DNA of 64,000 bases from positions 1 through 64,000 of the forward strand of contig CAJTOK010000008.1 in assembly GCA_910577825.1 (NCBI GenBank), given 5' to 3'. Each line of letters starts with the position of its first letter. The stretch's first letter is position 1. The notes under the pieces were generated by a model. That model was not told where the DNA came from. It searched no databases and was given only the letters and a program-made list of their open reading frames with translations. The translations under genes and the position numbers were made by a program. This DNA is from an uncultured Lachnospiraceae bacterium (lineage in GTDB: Bacteria > Bacillota > Clostridia > Lachnospirales > Lachnospiraceae). Of the stretch, positions 16,628-26,500 are shown piece after piece.

Positions 16628-17170
16628 TTATATTTCCTTTAGTAATGACTGCAAAAGCATAATATGGTACTCCTCATCTTTAATTATCCTTTCCAGCACT
16701 GCAGTAACACAATTATCTTTTATCATATTTATATGTACCCTGTATTGTTTTATAGCAGCTTTTTCTGACTCTATATCCGCCAGTATCATTTTTCCAGGAT
16801 TTTCTGGTATTGAAAGATACGCTGGCGTCCACAGCTTAGCGCCGTTCTGGTATTTTGCCATAAAATCCACATTGCCGCCCAGAAGATTAACCAGCTCCCC
16901 TAATTTCTGCAAGTGCATCATTTCCGCCATTGCAATTCCAAGTATTGTTTTTGCTACAGGACATTTAATACATGACAGGCGGTTTTCATTATTGATATAT
17001 TGTGTAATTGCTGATAATTCAGATACAGAACCACAATAATCAATACTTAGCAAATTAGCATATGCAAGGTTCTGCCCTGCTGCCTGTATCTGTGGATAAG
17101 GTAAATCTGCCATAGCAGGCCTTATTCCTGAAAAATTACAGTTATTAGTAAGTAAACATTCCTTTTCCAT
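16628..17170 (-). CDS. Ferritin-like domain protein
   Basis: Soluble four-helix protein of about 180 residues, resembling rubrerythrin/manganese-catalase-type ferritin-like folds. Helix motifs carrying probable metal ligands: SELSAITQYINNE, IAMAEMMHLQKLGEL (Glu-x2-His), DIESEKAAIKQYR and IIKDEEYHIMLL (Glu-x2-His). A CIKCPVA segment lies between helices 1 and 2. The start is set at ATG 17170, where AGGAGGG lies about 10 bases upstream; a frame start nine codons earlier would put the site inside the gene. It likely stores iron or removes peroxide, but the exact activity is not deducible. It stands alone between the glpK region and a divergently transcribed esterase. Confidence 0.75.
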   Translation of the reverse strand: MEKECLLTNNCNFSGIRPAMADLPYPQIQAAGQNLAYANLLSIDYCGSVSELSAITQYINNENRLSCIKCPVAKTILGIAMAEMMHLQKLGELVNLLGGNVDFMAKYQNGAKLWTPAYLSIPENPGKMILADIESEKAAIKQYRVHINMIKDNCVTAVLERIIKDEEYHIMLLQSLLKEI

Positions 17171-17326
17171 TATAAACAGCCCTCCTGGAATATCCATATA
17201 AATAATATATTACCAGACTTAAAAATTGTTACAATATAATATAAAAAGCTTGCAGCCGCTGTTAACTATGTGTACAATTATATGGAAATCATTCCATAAT
17301 TTTATTAAGTTAAGGAGGAACAGTAT

Positions 17327-18877
17327 ATGCTTAAATTACCAGCCGTTTTTAGTGATTGTATGGTATTACAAAGGAATAAAAATATTGCAGTATGGGGAGA
17401 ATCAGACGGAAGTTTTGTTGCTGTATCATTAGATAACTATACTGTGGAAACAGAAGTACAGAATGGCAGATGGAGTCTTCTGCTGCCGCCACATAAGGCA
17501 GGCGGCCCTTATAGAATGACTGTAAAAAGCGGAAATGATGTTATCATTTTTGACGATATCATGCTTGGCGAGGTCTGGCTTGCAGGCGGCCAGTCCAATA
17601 TGGAATTTGAACTACAGAACAGCAAAGGCGGCAGCAGCATAATAGAAAATGCTTCTGGTGGTAATGTAAGGTTTTATTATACCCCTAAAGTATCATGGAC
17701 AGGTGAGGAATTATATAAAGCTGAAGCAGAAAGTTCATGGAGTAAATTTACCCCGGAAAGCTGTAAAAACTGGTCTGCTGTTGGATATTATTTTGCTGCC
17801 GGGTTATCAGAAAGGCTTGGTGTTACAGTAGGAATAATTGGCTGTAACTGGGGCGGCACTTCGGCATCATGCTGGATTAGCAGGGATTTTCTTGAATCTG
17901 TGCCATGCCTTTCTTCTTATCTGGAAGAATATGATAATATAGTTAAAAACCAGGACGAAGAAAAATATCTTAAAGAACTGGAAGAATACTGCGCTTACCA
18001 GGCAGAATTTGATAAAAATGCAGGAAATTACTTTGCTACATCACCAGACCCGTCATGGGAAGAAGCAGTAAAACTTTTTGGTGAAAGCAGGTACCCGGGT
18101 CCTATGGGACCACGTACCCCGAACCATCCATGCGGGCTGTATGAGTCAATGCTTAGCCGTATAGCACCATATACGCTTGCAGGCTTTTTGTATTACCAGG
18201 GCGAGGAGGATGACCATAAGCCATATACATACTATGAACTGCTTTCTACACTTGTAAAACAGTGGAGATATGACTGGAAAGATGATACCCTTCCATTTAT
18301 GTTAGTACAGCTTCCTGTATTCCAGGATGCAAATGAACCTGATTATAAGAACTGGCCATTTATACGTGAAGCACAGATGAAACTTTATAATACTGTTAAA
18401 AATACAGGGATTGCTGTTATACTTGAACATGGCGAGTATGGCAATATACATCCTGTGGATAAGAAGCCAGTTGGTGAAAGGCTTATGTTACAGGCAATGT
18501 ACCATGTATACGGGAATACCAGCCTGGCAGAAGCCGCAGGCCCTTTATACCATTCATACTATACAGATGGCAGCAAGATACATATAAAGTTCCAGAATGC
18601 AGAAACAGGGCTTAAATGTACAGAAAAAGTGCTGGATGGCTTTGAAATAGCAGGTGCAGATAAAAAGTATTTTCCTGCAGAAGCTGTTATAACAGGCAGC
18701 AGTGTTATACTGGAATCAGATAAAGTAAAAACCTCTCTGTATGCAAGGTATTTCTGGACAAATTATGGCAAAGTGGCATTGTACGGGGCAAATGGCATAC
18801 CTGCTGCACCATTCAGGACAAGCACTGAAGACGGCTCAGAATTTACAGGAAGCAGGAATACAGGGCTAGTTGACTAA
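17327..18877 (+). CDS. Sialate O-acetylesterase-like SGNH hydrolase
   Basis: 516-residue protein of the sialate O-acetylesterase (SASA) family. N-terminal beta-sandwich segment (LPAVFSDCMVLQRNKNIAVWG) followed by the SGNH core: GEVWLAGGQSNME with the nucleophilic Ser, GIIGCNWGGTSASCWIS, FLYYQGEEDD and the C-terminal region around PVGERL. No signal peptide is seen, so it appears cytoplasmic and may deacetylate imported plant or host oligosaccharides. Start ATG 17327 follows AAGGAGG. It is a single-gene unit on the plus strand; its last codons contain the -35 element of the greA promoter. Confidence 0.88.
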   Translation: MLKLPAVFSDCMVLQRNKNIAVWGESDGSFVAVSLDNYTVETEVQNGRWSLLLPPHKAGGPYRMTVKSGNDVIIFDDIMLGEVWLAGGQSNMEFELQNSKGGSSIIENASGGNVRFYYTPKVSWTGEELYKAEAESSWSKFTPESCKNWSAVGYYFAAGLSERLGVTVGIIGCNWGGTSASCWISRDFLESVPCLSSYLEEYDNIVKNQDEEKYLKELEEYCAYQAEFDKNAGNYFATSPDPSWEEAVKLFGESRYPGPMGPRTPNHPCGLYESMLSRIAPYTLAGFLYYQGEEDDHKPYTYYELLSTLVKQWRYDWKDDTLPFMLVQLPVFQDANEPDYKNWPFIREAQMKLYNTVKNTGIAVILEHGEYGNIHPVDKKPVGERLMLQAMYHVYGNTSLAEAAGPLYHSYYTDGSKIHIKFQNAETGLKCTEKVLDGFEIAGADKKYFPAEAVITGSSVILESDKVKTSLYARYFWTNYGKVALYGANGIPAAPFRTSTEDGSEFTGSRNTGLVD

Positions 18878-18898
18878 GCAGCAAAGATAAGTTATAAT
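18870..18898 (+). promoter_or_regulatory. greA-lysS promoter
   Basis: TTGACT (18870-18875), a 17-base spacer and TATAAT (18893-18898), 38 bases before greA. The -35 hexamer overlaps the end of the esterase gene, including its stop codon. Confidence 0.8.
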
Positions 18899-18936
18899 TA
18901 GTATCCGTTATTATTTAAAAACCGGAGGAAAAGTAA

Positions 18937-19428
18937 ATGGCAGAGAAAAAGAATATTTTAACATATGAAGGCCTGAAAGCTTTAGAAGAAGAATTACAGG
19001 ATTTAAAATTAAACAGACGTAAACAGGTTGCTATAAAAATAAAAGAAGCAAGGGAACAGGGGGATTTATCAGAGAATGCAGAATATGATGCTGCCAAAGA
19101 TGAACAGCGTGATATTGAGCTGCGCATCGAAGAAATTGATAAAATCCTTAAAAATGCCATAGTAGTTGATGAAGAAGATGTCGACCCTGATGCAATAAGC
19201 ATAGGATGTACAGTTACACTTAAAGATATTGAATTTGACGAAGAAATGGTATATAAAATTGTAGGTTCTACGGAAGCAGACTGCCTTAACGGCAAAATTT
19301 CCAATGAATCACCTGTAGGCGTAGCGCTTATAGGGGCTAAAGAAGGTGAAAAAATAGAAGTAGAAACACCTTCCGGTGAAATGGTCCAGTACGAAATAAT
19401 AAGCATAACAAGGACTACATCAGAATAA
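18937..19428 (+). CDS. greA: Transcription elongation factor GreA
   Basis: 163-residue GreA, which enters the RNA polymerase secondary channel and stimulates cleavage of backtracked RNA. The N-terminal coiled coil (YEGLKALEEELQDLK) has the catalytic acidic tip region AREQGDLSENAEYDAAKDEQ, and the C-terminal FKBP-like domain carries NESPVGVALIGAKEGE. Typical length. Start follows CCGGAGG. It is followed 22 bases later by lysS, a pairing common in Firmicutes. Confidence 0.97.
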   Translation: MAEKKNILTYEGLKALEEELQDLKLNRRKQVAIKIKEAREQGDLSENAEYDAAKDEQRDIELRIEEIDKILKNAIVVDEEDVDPDAISIGCTVTLKDIEFDEEMVYKIVGSTEADCLNGKISNESPVGVALIGAKEGEKIEVETPSGEMVQYEIISITRTTSE

Positions 19429-19450
19429 ATCCAGGAAAGGGGCATTAACA

Positions 19451-20956
19451 GTGGCAGAACAGCAGAAGAAACAACAGGCACAGGAAGAATTAAGTACACT
19501 TCTTAAAGTAAGAAGGGAGAAGCTTCAAAATTTACAGAATGAGGGTAAAGACCCTTTTACTATTACAAAATATAATGTTTCCATACATTCACAGGATATA
19601 AAAGACAGGTTTGAAGAACTTGAAGGGCAGGAAGTAACCATTGCCGGCCGTATGATGTTTAAGCGCGTAATGGGAAAAGCATCTTTTTGCAATATACAGG
19701 ACCTTAAAGGAAATATCCAGTCATATGTTGCAAGGGATGATATTGGCGAAGAAAGTTACAAAGATTTTAAGAAATATGATATTGGTGATATCCTTGGAAT
19801 AAAAGGCTTTGTATTTAAAACAAAAACAGGCGAGATTTCAGTACATGCCAAAGAAGTCCTGCTTCTGTCCAAAAGCCTGCAGATACTCCCGGAAAAGCAC
19901 CACGGGCTTACCGATACAGATATAAGGTACCGCCAGAGGTATGTTGACCTTATTATGAATGCAGATGTAAAAGAAACTTTTATAAAGCGTTCCAGAATAA
20001 TCAGCAGCATACGCCGCTTCCTTGATGCAGATGGATTTATGGAAGTGGAAACACCAATGCTTGTATCCAATGCAGGCGGTGCAGCAGCAAGGCCTTTTGA
20101 TACACATTTTAATGCACTTAATGAAAACCTCCACCTGCGCATATCACTTGAACTTTATTTAAAGCGCCTTATAGTAGGCGGCCTTGAAAAAGTATATGAG
20201 ATTGGACGTGTATTCCGTAACGAAGGGCTTGATACAAGGCATAACCCTGAATTTACACTTATGGAATTATACCAGGCATATACAGATTACTATGGCATGA
20301 TGGACCTGACAGAGAAGTTATACCGCCATGTAGCCAAAGAAGTAACAGGTTCAGAAGTATTAACCTATGGTGGACATACAATAGACCTGTCAAAGCCTTT
20401 TGAACGCATTACAATGCTTGATGCAGTCAAAAAATATGCAGGTGTTGATTTTAATGAAATCCATTCAGCAGAAGAAGCAAAAAAAGTGGCAGATGAACAC
20501 CATATTGAATATGAAGAAAGACATGGAAAGGGTGATATATTAAACCTGTTCTTTGAAGAATATGTGGAAGAACATTTAATACAGCCTGTATTTGTAATGG
20601 ACCACCCTGTAGAAATATCACCACTTACAAAGAAAAAACCAGATAACCCGGAATATGTAGAACGTTTTGAATTTTTTATAAACGGCTGGGAAATGGCAAA
20701 TGCTTATTCAGAGCTTAACGACCCTGTTGACCAGCGTGCACGCTTTGAAGCACAGGAAAAAGAATTTGCAGCAGGAAACCAAGAAGCAAACCATACAGAT
20801 GAAGACTTCTTAAATGCACTAAGCATAGGAATGCCACCAACAGGCGGCATAGGCTTTGGAATTGACAGAATGGTAATGATAATGACAAATTCACCAGCAA
20901 TAAGGGATGTCCTTCTTTTCCCGACAATGAAATCCCTGACAGATGAAAAAAACTAA
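19451..20956 (+). CDS. lysS: Lysyl-tRNA synthetase, class II
   Basis: 501-residue class II LysRS, charging tRNA-Lys in the cytoplasm. N-terminal OB fold (VTIAGRMMFKRVMGKASFC) binds the anticodon. Class II motif 1 (FLDADGFMEVETPML), motif 2 (VYEIGRVFRNEGLDTRHNPEFT) and motif 3 (PPTGGIGFGIDRMVMI) are intact. It starts with GTG at 19451 behind AAAGGGGC. Second gene of the greA operon and closed by a strong terminator at 20981. Confidence 0.98.
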   Translation: MAEQQKKQQAQEELSTLLKVRREKLQNLQNEGKDPFTITKYNVSIHSQDIKDRFEELEGQEVTIAGRMMFKRVMGKASFCNIQDLKGNIQSYVARDDIGEESYKDFKKYDIGDILGIKGFVFKTKTGEISVHAKEVLLLSKSLQILPEKHHGLTDTDIRYRQRYVDLIMNADVKETFIKRSRIISSIRRFLDADGFMEVETPMLVSNAGGAAARPFDTHFNALNENLHLRISLELYLKRLIVGGLEKVYEIGRVFRNEGLDTRHNPEFTLMELYQAYTDYYGMMDLTEKLYRHVAKEVTGSEVLTYGGHTIDLSKPFERITMLDAVKKYAGVDFNEIHSAEEAKKVADEHHIEYEERHGKGDILNLFFEEYVEEHLIQPVFVMDHPVEISPLTKKKPDNPEYVERFEFFINGWEMANAYSELNDPVDQRARFEAQEKEFAAGNQEANHTDEDFLNALSIGMPPTGGIGFGIDRMVMIMTNSPAIRDVLLFPTMKSLTDEKN

Positions 20957-20980
20957 AAATCCCATTACCACAGACTTAAA

Positions 20981-21014
20981 AAAAACCGTCATCTAAAAAG
21001 ATGGCGGTTTTTTT
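20981..21014 (+). terminator. Rho-independent terminator of greA-lysS
   Basis: Stem CCGTCATCT / AGATGGCGG (one G-U pair) with a four-base A loop, flanked by A-run and T-run, 24 bases after the lysS stop. A classical intrinsic terminator, possibly active in both directions. Confidence 0.95.
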
Positions 21015-21123
21015 ACGCAAAAAAGAAGGAAGAAATGTAAGGTAAATATAAGGATGCGGTAAGATTGCCACAAGGCCGGGGATATATAATGTATTTGTAA
21101 TAATAAGAAAGGAGCAGAACATA

Positions 21124-21408
21124 ATGAAAAACAAAATTTTAACCGCTGCAAGCACTATTATGCTTTTTATCCCATGGACAATTCTTCCGCTTAGAACTTT
21201 TGACTGGGCATTAGAACTGCCTGCCGCTGCAATTATAATTGCCTGTTATGCTGCATTTATGATTTTCAGCGGAGTATTCACCATTATCTCATATACCAGG
21301 GCAAAAGCCCAGAACAGTTTAATGAAAGTATGTTTAATTATAAACAGCCTTTATGCAGTTGCAGGTATTGTATTCCTGGCAATGATGATTAATACACATT
21401 TTATGTGA
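21124..21408 (+). CDS. Small membrane protein, unknown
   Basis: 94-residue, strongly hydrophobic protein with three probable transmembrane segments (about residues 8-23, 30-55 and 67-90) separated by short loops, one with the basic stretch YTRAKAQ. No family is recognised. A good AAAGGAGC site lies 10 bases before the ATG, and TATAAT at 21085-21090 may be a -10 element. It is a single-gene unit between the lysS terminator and the DUF2325 promoter. Confidence 0.7.
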   Translation: MKNKILTAASTIMLFIPWTILPLRTFDWALELPAAAIIIACYAAFMIFSGVFTIISYTRAKAQNSLMKVCLIINSLYAVAGIVFLAMMINTHFM

Positions 21409-21435
21409 AATAAGAACTGCCTGCCTCCTGTGCTA

Positions 21436-21464
21436 TTGACAAAATGCCAGAAATTAGGTATTAT
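21436..21464 (+). promoter_or_regulatory. Consensus promoter of the DUF2325 gene
   Basis: TTGACA (21436-21441), a 17-base spacer and TATTAT (21459-21464). The start of transcription would fall near 21471, just before a perfect palindrome. Confidence 0.85.
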
Positions 21465-21472
21465 TAACTATA

Positions 21473-21488
21473 GTTAGCATATGCTAAC
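21473..21488. promoter_or_regulatory. Palindromic operator GTTAGCATATGCTAAC
   Basis: Perfect 16-bp palindrome at about +2 to +17 relative to the predicted transcription start of the DUF2325 gene, a position where bound protein would block transcription. The TTAGC-n4-GCTAA core resembles the symmetric TTAG/CTAA half-sites of DtxR/MntR-type metal regulators; that assignment is inferred. Confidence 0.6.
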
Positions 21489-21521
21489 CAATAAAGGCAT
21501 TTTATCAAAAGGAGGATAAAT

Positions 21522-21803
21522 ATGAGCGTTGTTATTGTAGGAGGGCATGACAGAATGGCCTGCCAATATAAAAAAATCTGTAAGGATTACCACTGTAAAG
21601 CAAAAATATTTACACAGATGCCAGGAAACATGAAAAATATGATTGGTTCACCCGATTTATTAATTTTATTCACCAATACCGTATCCCATAAAATGGCAAA
21701 ATGTGCAGTTGATGAAGCACTGAAATGCAATGCAGATATTGTAAGATGCCACACCAGCAGCGGAGCAGCATTAAATGAGATTCTTGAAAAGGCCTGTTCA
21801 TAA
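21522..21803 (+). CDS. DUF2325 family protein
   Basis: 93-residue DUF2325 protein with the family's opening SVVIVGGHDRM, a Cys-rich middle (CQYKKICKDYHC), LLILFTNTVSHKMA and HTSSGAALNEIL near the C-terminus. The fold looks like a small alpha/beta domain. Molecular function is unknown. Several Cys and His residues would permit metal binding. It has a consensus promoter and a palindromic operator and stands alone. Start ATG 21522 follows AAGGAGG. Confidence 0.85.
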   Translation: MSVVIVGGHDRMACQYKKICKDYHCKAKIFTQMPGNMKNMIGSPDLLILFTNTVSHKMAKCAVDEALKCNADIVRCHTSSGAALNEILEKACS

Positions 21804-21823
21804 ATTAAAGCATATAAAACTAT

Positions 21824-21882
21824 ATGGCAACTTTAAATGTACTTCTTATGTTTCCTGGCAAGAAGCACTTTAAAATTGCCAT
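21824..21882. terminator. Imperfect long inverted repeat between convergent genes
   Basis: ATGGCAACTTTAAATGTACTTCTT pairs imperfectly with AAGAAGCACTTTAAAATTGCCAT around a 12-base loop. It lies between the plus-strand DUF2325 gene and the minus-strand hemerythrin gene, so it may end both transcripts, though no T-run follows. Confidence 0.4.
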
Positions 21883-21902
21883 GCCATTAATAAGACATCT
21901 GT

Positions 21903-23255
21903 CTATGTATTTTTTTTATTCCTTCTTTTAAAATAATTGCTTATAGCCGCTTTAATCTGTTCTGGCGGCAGGCTCTTTAAAATATAAGCTTCCGAGTTTA
22001 ATGGAAGTATTTTCTCAACAGTTTCCTTGTCCGCCCTGCCAGTCAGGAAAATAACAGGTATATCTTTAAATTCCTTTTCAGAACGTATCATTTCCAATGC
22101 CTGGAAACCATTGCAGACTGGCATGTCATAATCCAGAAGTATAAGGTCTGGCCTGGACAGTGTAATGCTTCTTATTACAGATAAGCCCGAATCTGCCTGT
22201 GTGACATTATAATCTTTTCCGAGCAGTTCATCCATAGCTTTACGCATAAATGCAGAATCATCTGCAACAAGTATTTTATTCCTGTTATCTTCTTTGTTAT
22301 TGTCAATATATTTCTTAACCTCACTCATTGCATTTTCTGTCCTGATATGAATTTCACCAACGTTTTTCAAAAGATGTGGTGCAATTATACAATATGCAAA
22401 ATAACCTTCACCTGTATCAAACAGCAGGCTGTACTGTGGGTTCTGCCCATCAAAAATAGCATGGAACTGTTCATAATCAAGAAGGTTTTCATCAAGAAGC
22501 CCATATGAACCAAAGGACGGGAAAATCTCCCTGATACGGCTTGTAAACTGCTGTGCAACATATCTGGAAGCATTAACCATCATAACATTGACCCCGTCTG
22601 ACTGCATACCCATAAGGACTCCCACTGTATTAAGAACCAGTTTTTCTTCTAAAACTAAGATTATCTCCCATTTCTCGTCCCCTCCGGTACCATAAACCAT
22701 ACGGTAGTATATCCCTTTCCCAAATTTTTCACCGCCATAACTTTCACTGACCAGCTTTGCATCCAGCTGGAACAACTCAAAAACAAGCCTGGTTATTACA
22801 TGTTTCATAGCAGCCTGTTCATCTTCTGGCATAAGCTTATCCCATTTACTTACCGTTTTGCCCGCAATAGCAAGGTCTTCTGTCAGTGTATGCCCGATAA
22901 GCCACCCGGCACACACACCCAGGAAATGGCTGACTGATTCCATGGAATACTTAGTCTGCTCCAGTTCAGCCTCAAGTGCCGGCAGGGTCTTTTTACGGAA
23001 ACCGTCATGCAGGCGCCTGTGTGTTTCAAAATTCCTGTAATTAATAGATGCCATATACTGTTCTTCTTCTGTAAAATGCTTTAAGGCATGGTCTTTAAAG
23101 TATTTAATCCCTTCCTGGCAGGCCCACTGGCTTTTTACTTCATGGTCTTCATACATAAACATCCTGTTTAAAATGCCAAACAGCTTCTTATGTTCATCAT
23201 CAATAAAATCTATACCAATATTAAAGCGTTCCTGCCATACCAACTGATTATCCAT
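21903..23255 (-). CDS. Hemerythrin-CheX/CheC-like-receiver fusion protein
   Basis: 450-residue cytoplasmic fusion. Residues 1-135 are a bacteriohemerythrin with all the di-iron ligands visible (His22, His56, His60, Glu64, His79, His83, His122, Asp127), which binds O2. Residues about 150-300 form an alpha/beta domain that may be related to CheX/CheC phosphatases; I am unsure. Residues about 320-445 are a response-regulator receiver with ADDS, phospho-acceptor LLDYDMP, IFLTG and the Lys in ILKS. There is no DNA-binding output. No chemotaxis genes are adjacent. It likely links oxygen or redox state to a phosphorelay or motility. Start follows GGAGGAGAG. The 275 bases upstream to the DUF445 gene hold no coding sequence, only an AT-rich stretch with a weak inverted repeat ATGATAT / ATATCAT. 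Confidence 0.87.
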   Translation of the reverse strand: MDNQLVWQERFNIGIDFIDDEHKKLFGILNRMFMYEDHEVKSQWACQEGIKYFKDHALKHFTEEEQYMASINYRNFETHRRLHDGFRKKTLPALEAELEQTKYSMESVSHFLGVCAGWLIGHTLTEDLAIAGKTVSKWDKLMPEDEQAAMKHVITRLVFELFQLDAKLVSESYGGEKFGKGIYYRMVYGTGGDEKWEIILVLEEKLVLNTVGVLMGMQSDGVNVMMVNASRYVAQQFTSRIREIFPSFGSYGLLDENLLDYEQFHAIFDGQNPQYSLLFDTGEGYFAYCIIAPHLLKNVGEIHIRTENAMSEVKKYIDNNKEDNRNKILVADDSAFMRKAMDELLGKDYNVTQADSGLSVIRSITLSRPDLILLDYDMPVCNGFQALEMIRSEKEFKDIPVIFLTGRADKETVEKILPLNSEAYILKSLPPEQIKAAISNYFKRRNKKNT

Positions 23256-23530
23256 ATTCTCTCCTCCTTAGCCACAGCATATACAATATCCGCTGTGAAT
23301 GTCCCTGCAATATTCCTCTGGCTTCACTGCGGAACTGGGAAATAATGCTGTCTGTTTTTATGATGATATTCCTATATAAGTATATCATATAATCATGGGA
23401 AATAGTTATTTTATTTTAAATTTTTTAAATTTTATTGATAACTCTTATAATACAGGCAGGTTAAAACTCCTTCTTTCGTAACTCCCCAGAAAATACTTAG
23501 CATAATATCCCAAATCCTCCTGTAAACCTG

Positions 23531-26500
23531 TTATTCCCCGTCTTTATCTAACTCTTTTCCAAGCCAGGCAAGATAATATATAAATACCACAACATTAACA
23601 ATATTAAAAGTCCCAAAAAAAGCTCCCATCCAGCCCATCAGCACAAGGTTGTCCAGATATTTTCCTGCAAAACTTTTAAATAAATTATGGATTTCACTGC
23701 CATCAAGGTTTTCTATTGAATTGCATATTATCTTTTTAAATTCAAAGCAGTCCATTATTCTGCTAATATCTTCCTTACCAATATTTTCTGCTATGCCTGC
23801 CAGGCTGCTTTCAAAAACTTTTGTTGCTGCCTTGCTTCCAAATATTCCATAATCATCACTGCATAAAATATCTATTATACCATTAACAGTATTTTCAAAA
23901 TCCTGCTCTAAAACTTTATTTTCCATAATATATTTTATAAGGCTGTTTACAGCCCTGCGGGCTTCATTTTCATTGATAAGGCTGGAAATATATATTACAG
24001 GCATATCTTCAATGCAACAGGACAAATAATGCTTTACTGTTCCATCTTCAAGTGCCATCTGTAATATCTTTTCAATCTGCTTTTTAATTTCTTCTTTATC
24101 TATATTTCTGGTAAAATCACCAATTTCCAAATCCAGATAATTATTTATAATAATTTTATTAACCAGCGTACTGGTTTCATCCTTTAATATTATATTCCCT
24201 GAGTGTAAATGGTTCTTTGCATTATAAATTATCCCGTTTATTTCACTAGCAAACCTGTTATAAATATCCAGGGAACTATTTATTTTCAGAAGGCTGAGCA
24301 AATCACCAGCATGTATATCTCTTCTTGAAGCTGCATTAAATAACATCTTAACAGCCCTTCCCACCATGTTTTCAATAGTATCCTTGTGTTCTGGCATCTT
24401 TTCAAAAAATTTATTAACCAGGCTGCCCAGTTTTACTTTATTACTATCATTAATTATATCCCGGATACTGGTATTAAATATTTTTTCAAAAACATTGTCC
24501 CTGAGAAGATTTTTAATTTTTACCTCATTGTCTTTAAGCAGTTTGTCAAAATCATTTTTAAAAAATAATACTAATGTTTCCCTGATAAGATTGTCTAAAT
24601 CAATAAGATATCCCAGGGTTTTTTTAAATAATCCCAGTTCTTCTTCTGTACTTTCTAAAATTTCCTGGCTTAATTCATCTACATTAATCCTGTCTTTTAT
24701 TTCAGATATTATTATGTCAAAAATAAAGTCTATATTATCATTTATTAATTTTTTAAATGCCCCGCCAAAAACAGTACCTAACGTTTCTGTCTGGTTAAAC
24801 CCGGTTTCAAAAATATTATTTAAAAATCTTTCTACAAGCAGTTTTGCCTTAGCTGAAAAAACCAGCCCGTTTATTAAACTGCACAAATCATTTTCACTAA
24901 ATAAATCTGTAATTTTTTTATTTTTGAAACTTTCCAGGCTGCCATCCAGTTTTTTAAATATATTTTTAACATATTCCTCATTAAAAATATTTTCTTCAAT
25001 ATATTTAATAATTTCTTCACTGGATTTATCTGAAATTTTACCAGCATCAATTAAACTGCCCAGTTTTATTCCAGATAATTTTCCAGTAATAAATTCTGCC
25101 AGATAAGCAGTCTGTCCTTCTAAAAGGCTGGCAGAATAATCTAAAATCCCTTTGGAATTTTTTCTAATGGCGGCATTTAATGTATTTTCTTTGGCATAAT
25201 TATATAGTCCTGCAGCTGCCATGCTTGAAATATTTTCTGGATTACTGTTAATACTTTTACATACCCAGCCTGTTATTTTTTGCCTGTTATTTTCTGCTTT
25301 ATTTCTTGCCTGTACAAAATTATTACTGCTATAACACTTTATTTTATTCTGGAGCATATTTTTTAAATTTTGTTCTTTTCCCATAAAATTATCATCAATA
25401 AAAACCGCTATGCCATCTGCACACCTTTTCTTATTTTTTTCACGGCATATATAGCCCTGGAACCATTCCAGCCCGAACTTTTTTTCATAAGGCCTGAACA
25501 AGAAATAGACGGCAAAAAAGTTTGTAATAATACCTATTAAGGCAAATATTAAAACTGATAAAACCAGCGGGAGGACACTATTAAAGTTAAATAACAGCAT
25601 TCCCGGGGTTTTTATTTCTGATTTAAAACAATAGTGCTGTATAGCCCAGACAGCTATCCCAAATACTGCCCCCATTACTATGCCCATTCTTTCCAGCGGT
25701 TTCAGTTCCCTTCCAAAGAAATCATTCATTTTATTGCATAAATCATCAGTATCCATTTCCCTGACACCATTATTAACCATCTTTTTAACAGGAAGAAATT
25801 TTATAATGCCACGGCTTAAAAAACTCCGGAATCCCTTTTTTTCAAAAAACCACGATAAAATATTCCGGAGTTTTGCATGGTACATCTTCTTTACAACCCC
25901 GCCGGTTTTATTAGCAAGGTTTCCAGCTAATTTTGCAGCAAACTGCTTCCCCAGAATATCTTTTACAGGCTTTTTGTATAAATTACTAATAATAAATTCT
26001 GTGAGTTTTCCACAGATATTTTTATCTTCAATACTAACATGTAAATTATTTCCGCTGGTAAAACTATAAATACTTTTACTGCAGTATTGGCCAAAGAAAC
26101 CTGTAACTTTACCACTTATCCTGCTGGTAGTTTCTTTTTCCATAATTTTATTGCCAGCAAACTGGAGCACCTTATTTTTAACAGTATTATATAAACTATT
26201 AATATTTTTTTCAGGCAAAAATACAGATAAAGAAATATTTCCAATTTTATTAAAAATAGATGCAAGGATTTTATTATCACTGCCTTTATTAATATTTTTC
26301 CTGGCTATCTTATATATAAATTTTGTATATTTGCCAGAGCTTTCCCCATTACCAGTTAAGTTATTAACCAGTTCTGCCACTGTCATACATTTAAATTTAT
26401 TATTTATAAAATCCACAACTGATTTCTTTATTTCAGTATCAGACTTTTCTTTAATTGCATCATTAATCTTTTTTATAGTTTTATATTCATTACCTGTCTT

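Noticed and set aside
24366..25106. Long plus-strand open frames opposite the DUF445 gene (also 26151-26915)
   Set aside because: They are antisense to a convincing coding sequence with domain signatures, are rich in Leu/Ser/Ile as expected from reversed AT-rich codons, and have no ribosome binding sites or recognisable domains.
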